Below, one piece after another: positions 51,686-58,931 of a stretch of 64,000 bases of DNA (position 1 is its first letter; each line of letters opens with the position of its first letter). This stretch comes from Cohnella lupini (lineage in GTDB: Bacteria > Bacillota > Bacilli > Paenibacillales > Paenibacillaceae), in assembly GCF_003386205.1 (NCBI RefSeq), contig NZ_QRDY01000021.1, positions 1 through 64,000 on the forward strand. Direction: 5' to 3'. Position numbers and translations under genes: made by a program. The notes under the pieces were generated by a model that saw only the letters and a list, made by a program, of their open reading frames with translations, made no database searches and was not told the DNA's origin.

Positions 51686-52086
51686 ATCTCTGCTCTATTT
51701 ATTATTATTATCATATTACAAAAGCTCTTTTTTGACGATATGTGGGAGTATGACCCCGGCGACTTGTTTACGTAGGAAGCTGCTCGGATCAGAGGAAAGC
51801 ATTCGCAGTTCCCTAGAAGAATTCCGCGAACGCTCCATCATCGCGACGGTGCGTTTTCGTCCATTCCCTCGGACTCGTCAGGCGGGCAGAGTAGGGTCTT
51901 CACTAAATGAATAATCTTTCCAAACATAAACTTTTAAGCGCCGGCGATTGATCGGAAGACTGAGAGATGACCGCAGTTACCGCGATATATAGTTCCTGTT
52001 TCCGTTTTGGATTACCTCACCTGAATTGCCGCCATTTCTCCAATCGCTTCGATACATGTGTCCCGCTTCCCGTCTACCACTGTGGT
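51686..52086. other. Gene-poor stretch with a possible relic
   Basis: About 400 bases with no supported gene. The part near 51735-51905 is richer in GC than its surroundings. In one frame it reads FDDMWEYDPGDLFT then a stop and EAARIRGKHS, which suggests a decayed coding sequence that I cannot assign. Confidence 0.4.
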
Positions 52087-52167
52087 TCATTTAGATAACG
52101 CAATAGCCAACGCAACTATACTTATGACCAAAGCGGTAATACTGATAATGTACGTTGCCTTCTTCAT
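52087..52167 (-). CDS. Tiny hydrophobic peptide, 26 aa
   Basis: MKKATYIISITALVISIVAL continues with AIALSK: a basic start and one transmembrane helix. AAAGGGGATGGG lies before the ATG. Size and shape fit type I toxin-like or membrane regulatory peptides of prophages. Confidence 0.5.
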   Translation of the reverse strand: MKKATYIISITALVISIVALAIALSK

Positions 52168-52168
52168 T

Positions 52169-52197
52169 TTCCCATCCCCTTTGTGGTATTATATAAT
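52169..52197 (+). promoter_or_regulatory. Rightward promoter antisense to the small-peptide genes
   Basis: TTCCCA, a 17-base spacer and TATAAT at 52192-52197. A transcript from here would run antisense to the 3' part of the 36-aa gene. Confidence 0.5.
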
Positions 52198-52248
52198 AAA
52201 TGAGAAAGCAAGAGCGTCCTTTGATTTCACCATCCCTTTCAACCAAAG

Positions 52249-52261
52249 CCCCTTGCGGGGC
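52249..52261. terminator. Short GC hairpin downstream of the 36-aa gene
   Basis: GCCCC-TTG-CGGGGC type hairpin; on the minus strand it is followed by TTTGG. A weak terminator candidate for the minus-strand transcript. Confidence 0.45.
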
Positions 52262-52283
52262 GATGGTCTTTAGGATTCCGACA

Positions 52284-52394
52284 CTAGCGCGTCAGGGTGA
52301 TGATGAGGATGATGATCGAGTTGATCAGTGTCACGACTGCAATCGTGAGTTTGATCAGATCATCCATTCGCTCTTGCTTTCTCTTTTTCTTCAT
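52284..52394 (-). CDS. Small hydrophobic toxin-like peptide, 36 aa
   Basis: MKKKRKQERMDDLIKLTIAV continues with VTLINSIIILIITLTR: strongly basic N-terminus and one transmembrane helix. AAGGAGGTG is an optimal ribosome site eight bases before the ATG. Codons 4-9 form one arm of a perfect 15-bp inverted repeat with 52202-52216. It resembles holin-like type I toxins. It is divergent from the RHH regulator across tandem operators. Confidence 0.6.
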   Translation of the reverse strand: MKKKRKQERMDDLIKLTIAVVTLINSIIILIITLTR

Positions 52395-52424
52395 CTCTTG
52401 CTCACCTCCTTATATCCTTATTAT

Positions 52425-52473
52425 ATACTAGTACCAGTATATAATCAAGAGCTTTTTATACTTGTACCAGTAT
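52425..52473. promoter_or_regulatory. Tandem palindromic operators
   Basis: ATACTAGTACCAGTAT (52425-52440) and ATACTTGTACCAGTAT (52458-52473): two palindromes identical at 15 of 16 bases, centres 33 bp apart (three helical turns). They lie between the divergent 36-aa peptide gene and the RHH gene and probably bind the RHH protein. Confidence 0.72.
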
Positions 52474-52513
52474 TATTTTTATGTTATTGTTGAGGTCAAA
52501 GGAGTTGAGAATT

Positions 52514-52735
52514 ATGGAAGAGAAGAAGGGGAATTCAGCTACGAGGGCAAAAGAGAAGTACAACGCCGCTAATTACGATCAAGTTAAATTTACGGTCAGA
52601 AAAGGCGGCCGCGACATAATTGATAAGGCGGCCGATAAGGCAGAAATGAGTCGGAACGCTTACATCCTGGAGGCGGTCATTGAGAAGATGAAGCGGGATG
52701 GAATTGAATATGAAGAAGAAGCCCCCGGAGATTGA
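52514..52735 (+). CDS. Ribbon-helix-helix DNA-binding regulator
   Basis: 73 residues from ATG preceded by AAAGGAGTTGAG. YDQVKFTVRKGGRDIIDKAA (beta strand and helix), then AEMSRNAYILEAVIEKMKRD, an Arc/MetJ-like fold. RHH dimers bind GTAC-type palindromes like those just upstream, so autoregulation and control of the divergent peptide are likely. Confidence 0.78.
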   Translation: MEEKKGNSATRAKEKYNAANYDQVKFTVRKGGRDIIDKAADKAEMSRNAYILEAVIEKMKRDGIEYEEEAPGD

Positions 52736-52761
52736 TCCGAGGGCTTATATTTTGTTCCTAT

Positions 52762-52944
52762 TTAATTAGGTGTTGCGGCGAGTTGAATATCAAACTTTGA
52801 TTTGTAATAATGCATCCCATCGTCCAGGCGAATGGTATCCCTTGTATGTTCCACAATTTTACCCGTACTCACAAGCTTATCATATTGCTTTATCTTAATT
52901 ATCCAGCCATGTAAAAAAGCCTCGTTTATCAATTTCACATCCAC
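52762..52944 (-). CDS. Small beta-rich phage protein
   Basis: About 60 residues from GTG after GGAGGGG; an ATG at 52962 is also in frame. IIKIKQYDKLVSTGKIVEHT and IRLDDGMHYYKSKFDIQLA suggest a small beta-barrel. It resembles the product of 53081-53242 in outline. No family recognised. Confidence 0.55.
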   Translation of the reverse strand: MDVKLINEAFLHGWIIKIKQYDKLVSTGKIVEHTRDTIRLDDGMHYYKSKFDIQLAATPN

Positions 52945-53017
52945 AAGTACCCCTCCATTCATTCGTAACTTGTTTCGACAATTGCTTCCAATTCCCTTTT
53001 TTTGATAAATCGTTCAC

Positions 53018-53060
53018 TTGAACAGAATGTATGTTTGCATTATAATCGGAACACACGTTC
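53018..53060 (+). promoter_or_regulatory. Promoter with LexA (SOS) box
   Basis: TTGAAC, a 17-base spacer and TATAAT (53018-53046), with GAACACACGTTC at 53049-53060 covering the expected transcription start. This fits the Gram-positive LexA consensus GAACNNNNGTTC. It drives the three genes next to attR. Confidence 0.75.
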
Positions 53061-53080
53061 TTATTTGAGGGCGAATATTA

Positions 53081-53242
53081 ATGGAAGAATTGCTCACGCT
53101 TTCTTATAATTTCGGAGAACCAATCGACGTATTGATCAATGGTCATAACGTTACTGGGATTGTCGAGGACTTGGACGAACAGCAAGTCAAGTTATCCGGC
53201 GAGTGGTATCAGCTTAGGGATGTGACTTACAATGTCCACTGA
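53081..53242 (+). CDS. Small SOS-controlled phage protein, 53 aa
   Basis: 53 residues (MEELLTLSYNFGEPIDVLIN, then NVTGIVEDLDEQQVKLSG), beta-rich. GAGGGCG lies about nine bases before the ATG. First gene after the SOS promoter. No family recognised. Confidence 0.6.
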   Translation: MEELLTLSYNFGEPIDVLINGHNVTGIVEDLDEQQVKLSGEWYQLRDVTYNVH

Positions 53243-53621
53243 GACAGTGCCGGAGACTGGTCGCGCGACTACTAATGAGCTACGGATGATCCGAGACTAT
53301 ATAATGTTTCCACACATGCTTACCATGGCAGAGAACAGCCAAAAGCATCTGAGGCTTACTCACAACATCCTCAATCCTTACTTTGAGCAGGTGGTTATAC
53401 TGGTCATGGATCGGATTACGAAGGAGCTCGCCTCGATCCGACGCGAATTTAACAAGCGAAAAATCAAGGTATTTGACGAGGAAATGAATGACGGTATCCT
53501 TTACTATAAGTTCTCATGTCGGGGTTACCAAGATAGATTTGGAATCGTGCGTGAGACGCTGCGGAGCGAGATAAGTTTTAGGTTTGCGGAATATGCGTCA
53601 GGAGTACTTCAAAGGAATTGA
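53232..53621 (+). CDS. SOS-controlled phage protein, 129 aa
   Basis: 129 residues, overlapping the gene before by 11 bases. Mostly helical (MLTMAENSQKHLRLTHNILN, VMDRITKELASIRREFNKRK). No family recognised. Expression with prophage induction is expected from the promoter. Confidence 0.62.
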   Translation: MSTETVPETGRATTNELRMIRDYIMFPHMLTMAENSQKHLRLTHNILNPYFEQVVILVMDRITKELASIRREFNKRKIKVFDEEMNDGILYYKFSCRGYQDRFGIVRETLRSEISFRFAEYASGVLQRN

Positions 53622-53636
53622 GGTGGGGGTACGTGA

Positions 53637-53885
53637 ATGCTTAACGATACTGCGCGAAAGTTGCTGCGAATACTAGATGCTCACGCATACGTTCCTTCGA
53701 TCGCTGAGTTGGCGCGAAAAGCAGGCCGCAGGGATTGGCAGATCAAAAAGGCGTTGCAAGAGCTCGCGGACAAAGACCACATTGATTATGATCCAAGCCG
53801 GCATGATGATCTGAAAGTTTTACTTGCTTGGGAAAGAGCTCCAGACTCGCTGCAGCCGGCTATGAAGTGGTGGGAGTATGATTAA
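53637..53885 (+). CDS. Helix-turn-helix protein, 82 aa
   Basis: 82 residues. LRILDAHAYVPSIAELARKA and RDWQIKKALQELADKDHIDY read as a winged helix-turn-helix. Ribosome site GAGGTGGGGG. Last prophage gene before attR; possibly a regulator of induction or excision. Confidence 0.66.
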   Translation: MLNDTARKLLRILDAHAYVPSIAELARKAGRRDWQIKKALQELADKDHIDYDPSRHDDLKVLLAWERAPDSLQPAMKWWEYD

Positions 53886-53920
53886 AATGTTAGCTAATGC
53901 TCAAGAGTATAAACGAGTCC

Positions 53921-53939
53921 GCCCACAAATTGCCCACAA
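53921..53939 (+). repeat. Putative integrase arm-type site, right end
   Basis: GCCCACAAATTGCCCACAA, a 17/19 match to 18979-18997 in the same orientation. Confidence 0.65.
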
Positions 53940-53967
53940 CGAAACAGATAATTGAACCTATTAAGAA

Positions 53968-54022
53968 CCATCGGCGGCAACTCAATCCTTTATAATAAAA
54001 GGATTTGGGTTGCCGCCGATGG
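53968..54022. repeat. Long hairpin beside attR
   Basis: CCATCGGCGGCAACTC (53968-53983) pairs with 54007-54022 and AATCCTT (53984-53990) with AAGGATT (53999-54005), giving a 23-bp stem with one G-T pair, a one-base bulge and an eight-base loop. It ends 17 bases before attR. No T tract follows. Confidence 0.8.
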
Positions 54023-54039
54023 CTGTTAGTGGTTAAGTT

Positions 54040-54059
54040 AAATTATAGCCTATTTCTAG
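54040..54059. repeat. attR core
   Basis: Perfect copy of the 20-bp core at 18892-18911. Confidence 0.93.
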
Positions 54060-54158
54060 ATTTATTTCGACGTTCGCGATACAATAAGGAGATGATTTCA
54101 TTTAAAGGCCCGCGGCAATGAACGGGGGCACGGAGCGAAATGCGAGAGGAGTTATACC

Positions 54159-55289
54159 ATGTTGAAGATTGGATCTCATGTATCTTTTTCCGACAAAGGC
54201 TTGTTGACGGCGACCAAAGAGGCGGTATCTTACGGCTCCGGTACTTTCATGATTTACACGGGGGCACCGCAGAATACCCGCAGAAAACCGATCGAGGATC
54301 TATACATCCCCCAAGGCAAAGAATTGATGGCCGCTAACGGCATCGGCGAAATCGTCGTACATGCGCCTTACATTGTAAATCTTGGCTCTTATAAGGAAGA
54401 TACTTATCGCCTGGCCGTCGATTTTCTGCAGGAAGAGATTCGCAGAACGCACCAAATCGGCGTGAAGAACATCGTTCTGCATCCGGGCGCTTACACGGAC
54501 AAGGATGCGGAATACGGAATCGCTAGAATCGCCGAAGGATTAAACGAAGTGCTGGAAGCGACGAAAGAGACGGACGTCAACATCGCCCTCGAGACGATGG
54601 CGGGCAAAGGTACGGAGATCGGTCGCAGCTTCGAAGAGCTGGCTCAGATTATCGAACGCGTGCATTTGAACAACCGTCTGACGGTTTGCATGGATACTTG
54701 CCACATTCACGACGCCGGTTACGACATCGTCGGCGACGTGGATGGCGTTCTGCGCAAGTTCGACGAGCTCGTCGGCCTTGATCGGATTGCGGTCGTACAC
54801 GTGAACGATAGCAAAAATCCGGTAGGCGCCGGAAAGGATCGCCATGCTCCGATCGGTTCGGGATGGATCGGGTACGAAGGTATCGCCGGAGTGGTCGGTC
54901 ACGAACTGCTAAAGGACAAGCCGTTCATCCTCGAGACTCCTTGGATAGGCAAAACCGAATCCTCCGAGCGCCCGATGTACGAAGCGGAGATCGCGATGCT
55001 TCGCGGAGATGCGGCCGATCGTTTCGGCGGGGAATTCCTCGAAGACGTGGAGCGGATCCACTATTTCTTCGACAAAGTAGGAATCGAACCCCGTTTATAC
55101 GTCTTGAATACTTGGGAATTGATTAAATCCGACGCCAAAGCGAGAAAAGCGGATCCGAGGGAGCCGATGGAACGGCTTTACGACATGCTGATGGAGCAAC
55201 GCGTGTTATCGGGAGATTATAGCGAGGAAGCGATCAACCAGCGTTTGTTAGGGTTCCTAGCGGGACGTGAATGGTTGGATAGCTTATAA
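54159..55289 (+). CDS. nfo: Deoxyribonuclease IV (AP endonuclease) with C-terminal extension
   Basis: 376 residues. The first ~285 residues are a full endonuclease IV (IGSHVSFSDKG, YTGAPQNTRRK, VHAPYIVNLGS, VLHPGAYTD, LETMAGKGTEIG, CMDTCHIHDAGYD) with its zinc ligands. It incises DNA at abasic sites. About 90 extra residues follow the usual end, including YEAEIAMLRGDAADRFGG and DPREPMERLYDMLMEQRVLS. A promoter-like TACAAT lies at 54080-54085, within 25 bases of attR. Ribosome site GAGAGGAG. Confidence 0.9.
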   Translation: MLKIGSHVSFSDKGLLTATKEAVSYGSGTFMIYTGAPQNTRRKPIEDLYIPQGKELMAANGIGEIVVHAPYIVNLGSYKEDTYRLAVDFLQEEIRRTHQIGVKNIVLHPGAYTDKDAEYGIARIAEGLNEVLEATKETDVNIALETMAGKGTEIGRSFEELAQIIERVHLNNRLTVCMDTCHIHDAGYDIVGDVDGVLRKFDELVGLDRIAVVHVNDSKNPVGAGKDRHAPIGSGWIGYEGIAGVVGHELLKDKPFILETPWIGKTESSERPMYEAEIAMLRGDAADRFGGEFLEDVERIHYFFDKVGIEPRLYVLNTWELIKSDAKARKADPREPMERLYDMLMEQRVLSGDYSEEAINQRLLGFLAGREWLDSL

Positions 55290-55342
55290 GATTCAAGTCT
55301 GTAACGAATGAAAGCGTCATGAAGAGAGGAAGAGAAAGAACC

Positions 55343-56242
55343 ATGACTCACAGTAATCAGCCTCAGGATGGAAAACGGCTTGAGGACAAAAGCATACGGG
55401 CACGCATGCTGATCTCCTGTCCGGATAAAGCGGGAATCGTAGCCGCCGTGTCGCAATTCCTGTACGAGCAAGGAGCTAACATCGTTCAATCGGATCAGTA
55501 CACGATGGATCCGGAAGGCGGCATGTTCTTCATGCGGATCGAATTCGACTTGCAGGAGCTCGAGTCGAGATTGCCTTCCCTGCAAGAGGATTTCAACCGC
55601 ATCTCCGATCGATTCTCAATGAGGTGGAGCATTTTCCGTGCCGCACGCCGCAAGAGAATCGCTATTTTCGTATCCAAGGAAGATCATTGCTTGGTGGAAT
55701 TACTGTGGCAATGGCAAGCGGGCGACTTGGATGCCGAGATCAGCATGGTTATTAGCAACCATAACGACATGAGAGGGTTGGTCGAATCCTTCGGCATTCC
55801 TTATCATCATATTCCGGTCACGGCTGAGACTAAAGCCGAAGCCGAGCAGAAGCAAAGGGAGCTCACCTCGGGCAAAATCGATCTAATCGTACTGGCCAGG
55901 TACATGCAGATCGTGTCTCCAAAATTCATCGAGCAATACCATAATCGCATCATTAATATCCATCACTCGTTCTTGCCTGCTTTCGTTGGGGGCAAGCCCT
56001 ACCAGCAAGCCTACAACCGTGGCGTTAAGCTGATCGGGGCGACGGCGCATTACGTTACGGAGGAGCTGGACGGCGGACCGATCATCGAGCAAGACGTGCA
56101 GCGGGTAAGTCATAGAGACAACGTCAACGAGTTGAAAAGGATGGGGCGGCATATCGAGAGAATCGTCCTGGCGCGCGCGGTGAAGTGGCATGTCGAGGAC
56201 AGATTGCTCGTCTACCAGAATAAAACCGTCGCATTCGTTTAA
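55343..56242 (+). CDS. purU: Formyltetrahydrofolate deformylase
   Basis: 299 residues from ATG 55343. The N-terminal ACT domain (about 20-95; ISCPDKAGIVAAVSQFLYEQ) precedes the formyltransferase-like catalytic domain with FGIPYHHIP, the conserved NIHHSFLPAFVGGKPY and GATAHYVTEELDGGPII. It hydrolyses 10-formyl-THF to THF and formate, balancing one-carbon pools. Confidence 0.94.
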   Translation: MTHSNQPQDGKRLEDKSIRARMLISCPDKAGIVAAVSQFLYEQGANIVQSDQYTMDPEGGMFFMRIEFDLQELESRLPSLQEDFNRISDRFSMRWSIFRAARRKRIAIFVSKEDHCLVELLWQWQAGDLDAEISMVISNHNDMRGLVESFGIPYHHIPVTAETKAEAEQKQRELTSGKIDLIVLARYMQIVSPKFIEQYHNRIINIHHSFLPAFVGGKPYQQAYNRGVKLIGATAHYVTEELDGGPIIEQDVQRVSHRDNVNELKRMGRHIERIVLARAVKWHVEDRLLVYQNKTVAFV

Positions 56243-56478
56243 CGCTAACGGATAGGCTGGGAAGGGCTCTTAGAAATGAATTATTCCGCGATAATCGTCG
56301 GCAGGACAGCGCGAAATACTGCTTTTCACTTGTACGGACATGTTATGGAAATGATGAAAAGACCATGTTACAATGTATAGGTTCGGCCAGCCAAGGTCAA
56401 AAAAGGGTTATAGCTGTACGATTCGCGGCTCCAAAGTCCGAACGTACTTGTGAATAGAATCGAGGAGGGTTTTTCTTA

Positions 56479-58491
56479 ATGACTGTAAGCACTAGCGCAA
56501 TCGACCAATTATCGGTAACGACTATCCGAACGCTTTCCATCGATGCCATCGAGAAAGCCAAATCCGGCCATCCGGGCATGCCGATGGGCGCCGCGCCAAT
56601 GGGGTATCAACTATTCGCCAAAACGATGAAGCATAACCCGTCCCGTCCGCAGTGGATCGATCGCGATCGCTTCGTACTCTCCGCCGGACACGGCTCCATG
56701 CTTCTATACTCCTTGCTGCATCTCAGCGGGTACAATTTGCCTTTGGAAGAGCTTAAGAACTTTCGCCAATGGGGCTCCCTGACTCCGGGACATCCGGAAT
56801 TCGGACATACGGCAGGCGTCGACGCGACTACGGGACCTCTCGGTCAAGGAATCGCAATGGCAGTCGGAATGGCGATAGCCGAAACCCAACTTGCTTCTAC
56901 TTACAATCGCGACGGACATAACGTTATCAATCACTATACTTACTCCATCTGCGGAGATGGCGATTTAATGGAAGGGATCTCCCATGAAGCCGCTTCGATG
57001 GCGGGCCATATGAAGCTGGGCAAGCTGGTCGTTCTGTACGATTCCAACGATATCTCCTTGGACGGCGAACTGAACCTGTCGTTCTCGGAGAGCGTTGCCA
57101 AGCGTTTCGAAGGCTATGGATGGCAATATATCCGCGTAGAGGACGGAAACGACCTGGACGCGTTGGCGAAGGCTATTGCCCAAGCGCAAACGGATGGAGA
57201 AAAACCGACGCTGATCGAAGTGAAGACGGTCATCGGATACGGCTCCCCGAACAAAGGCGGAAAAGGCGGCCATGCTGGCCCGCACGGTTCCCCTCTTGGC
57301 GCCGACGAAGCCAAATTAACGAAAAGCTTCTACCAATGGCCGCATGAGGAGTTCTATGTTCCCGACGAGGTTCGGGCTCATTTCGCCGAAATCAAACAAG
57401 CGGGAGAGCAAGCGAATGCGGCATGGGATGCTCAGTTCGCGTCTTACAAAGCGGCATATCCCGAACTTGCTGCCCAATTCGAAGGTGCTATCGCAGGAGA
57501 ATTGCCGAGCGGTTGGGATACGGATTTACCTGTCTATACGACTTCCGATAAACCTCTCTCCACTCGCGTCGCTTCCGGTAACGCTTTGAACGGATTGGCG
57601 AAGAACGTTCCTTACCTGGTAGGCGGCTCCGCCGACTTGGAAAGCTCGACGATGACGCACTTGAAGGGCTTGCCTTTATTCAAGCCGGGCAGCTACGACG
57701 GTCGGAATATATACTTCGGAGTTCGCGAATTCGGAATGGCTGCGGCCATGAACGGAATCATGCTGCACGGAGGGTTGAAAGTGTACGGCGGTACGTTCTT
57801 CGTATTCACCGACTACCTGCGTCCGGCGGTTCGTCTTGCCGCGATCATGGGTCTCCCGGTCGTCTACGTCCTGACGCATGACAGCATCGCGGTCGGCGAA
57901 GACGGCCCTACGCATGAGCCTATCGAGCAATTGGCTTCCATCCGCATTATCCCGAACCTGACGGTTATCCGTCCGGCCGACGGCAACGAAACTTCCGCCG
58001 CATGGGCATATGCGTTGCAAAATAAAGACAATCCGGTCGCGTTGGTGCTAACGCGCCAAAACCTGCCGATCCTCGAAGGAACGGCGAACGCGCGCGACAG
58101 CATTTCCAAGGGCGGATATGTCGTTTCCGAAGCGGCTAACGGTCAACCTCAGGGGATTCTGATCGCTACGGGTTCGGAGGTTCAGCTAGCCGTAGCGTCC
58201 CAGAAGGCTCTTGCAGAGCAAGGCATTCACGTCCGCGTCGTCAGCTTGCCGAGCTTCGACCTGTTCGAGAAGCAAGACGCTGGCTACAGAGAGAGCGTCC
58301 TGCCTAAAGCGATCAAAGCCCGGTTGGCGATGGAGATGGCGTCTCCGTTCGGTTGGGAGCGTTACGTCGGAGATAGCGGCGCAGTTATCGGTATATCGAC
58401 GTTCGGAGCATCCGCGCCGGGCGACCGCGTCATCCAGGAATACGGCTTCACGGTGGACAACGTAGTGACGCAGTTCAAGAAACTCGTATAG
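56479..58491 (+). CDS. tkt: Transketolase
   Basis: 670 residues, normal length. TPP-binding motif GDGDLMEGISHEAASMAGHM, substrate residues in SGHPGMPMGAAPM and HDSIAVGEDGPTHEPIEQLA. It transfers two-carbon units in the pentose phosphate pathway. Ribosome site GAGGAGG. Probably co-transcribed with ppnP 32 bases downstream. Confidence 0.96.
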   Translation: MTVSTSAIDQLSVTTIRTLSIDAIEKAKSGHPGMPMGAAPMGYQLFAKTMKHNPSRPQWIDRDRFVLSAGHGSMLLYSLLHLSGYNLPLEELKNFRQWGSLTPGHPEFGHTAGVDATTGPLGQGIAMAVGMAIAETQLASTYNRDGHNVINHYTYSICGDGDLMEGISHEAASMAGHMKLGKLVVLYDSNDISLDGELNLSFSESVAKRFEGYGWQYIRVEDGNDLDALAKAIAQAQTDGEKPTLIEVKTVIGYGSPNKGGKGGHAGPHGSPLGADEAKLTKSFYQWPHEEFYVPDEVRAHFAEIKQAGEQANAAWDAQFASYKAAYPELAAQFEGAIAGELPSGWDTDLPVYTTSDKPLSTRVASGNALNGLAKNVPYLVGGSADLESSTMTHLKGLPLFKPGSYDGRNIYFGVREFGMAAAMNGIMLHGGLKVYGGTFFVFTDYLRPAVRLAAIMGLPVVYVLTHDSIAVGEDGPTHEPIEQLASIRIIPNLTVIRPADGNETSAAWAYALQNKDNPVALVLTRQNLPILEGTANARDSISKGGYVVSEAANGQPQGILIATGSEVQLAVASQKALAEQGIHVRVVSLPSFDLFEKQDAGYRESVLPKAIKARLAMEMASPFGWERYVGDSGAVIGISTFGASAPGDRVIQEYGFTVDNVVTQFKKLV

Positions 58492-58523
58492 AACATAGCT
58501 GTTATAGGGGAGCTGGGGAAACC

Positions 58524-58838
58524 ATGTCGCAATACAACAACGTATCCGTAGTGAAGAAAGCCAATGTTTATTTCGAAGGAAAAGTAACGAGCCGCACCGT
58601 ACTATTCGAAGACGGAACGAAAGTAACCTTGGGGATCATGCTTCCGGGCGAATACGAATTCGGAACTTCGCAGAAGGAAATCATGGATATCCAAGCCGGA
58701 GAGCTTTCCGTTTTGCTACCGGGCAACGACCAATGGCTCGAGATCGCCGAGCCGACTAAATTCGAAGTGCCGGCTAACGCAAGCTTCAAGCTTAAAGTAA
58801 GAACGGTCACCGATTATATTTGCTCGTATATCGACTAA
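58524..58838 (+). CDS. ppnP: Pyrimidine/purine nucleoside phosphorylase
   Basis: 104 residues, a single cupin-like domain of the PpnP (YaiE/DUF1255) family (VYFEGKVTSRTVLFEDGTKV, GIMLPGEYEFGTS, GELSVLLPG). Splits nucleosides with phosphate to base and ribose 1-phosphate, which can feed transketolase. Confidence 0.9.
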   Translation: MSQYNNVSVVKKANVYFEGKVTSRTVLFEDGTKVTLGIMLPGEYEFGTSQKEIMDIQAGELSVLLPGNDQWLEIAEPTKFEVPANASFKLKVRTVTDYICSYID

Positions 58839-58871
58839 CGTTTGGTTAAGCCTTCAAATCATCGATCAATA

Positions 58872-58923
58872 AGCCAAAAGCCTCCCGTTCGCAGATCATC
58901 CTGCGAATGGGAGGCTTTTGGCT
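58872..58923. terminator. Bidirectional terminator
   Basis: A 23-bp nearly perfect stem with a six-base loop between convergent ppnP and the dehydrogenase-PilZ gene. Confidence 0.92.
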
Positions 58924-58931
58924 TTACGATT

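Larger units (their letters stand above)
18892..54059. mobile_element. Integrated siphovirus prophage (about 35 kb)
   Basis: The element is bounded by a perfect 20-bp direct repeat and contains, in order, integrase, lysogeny switch, early/replication genes, late regulator, HNH-TerS-TerL packaging genes, HK97-type head, long-tail module, lysis cassette and a right-end accessory block. All essential structural genes look intact. Some early genes carry one-base frame defects. Flanking chromosomal genes (DUF2621 and nfo) would be divergent neighbours without it. Confidence 0.95.

Noticed and set aside
49427..51720. A full retron (msr-msd plus reverse transcriptase) with the PtuA/PtuB pair
   Set aside because: No reverse transcriptase gene is present in the window, so only the Septu-like pair is supported.
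52200..52493. A 97-codon plus-strand frame
   Set aside because: It has no ribosome site and runs antisense through the better supported 36-aa peptide gene and the operator repeats; composition is not protein-like.
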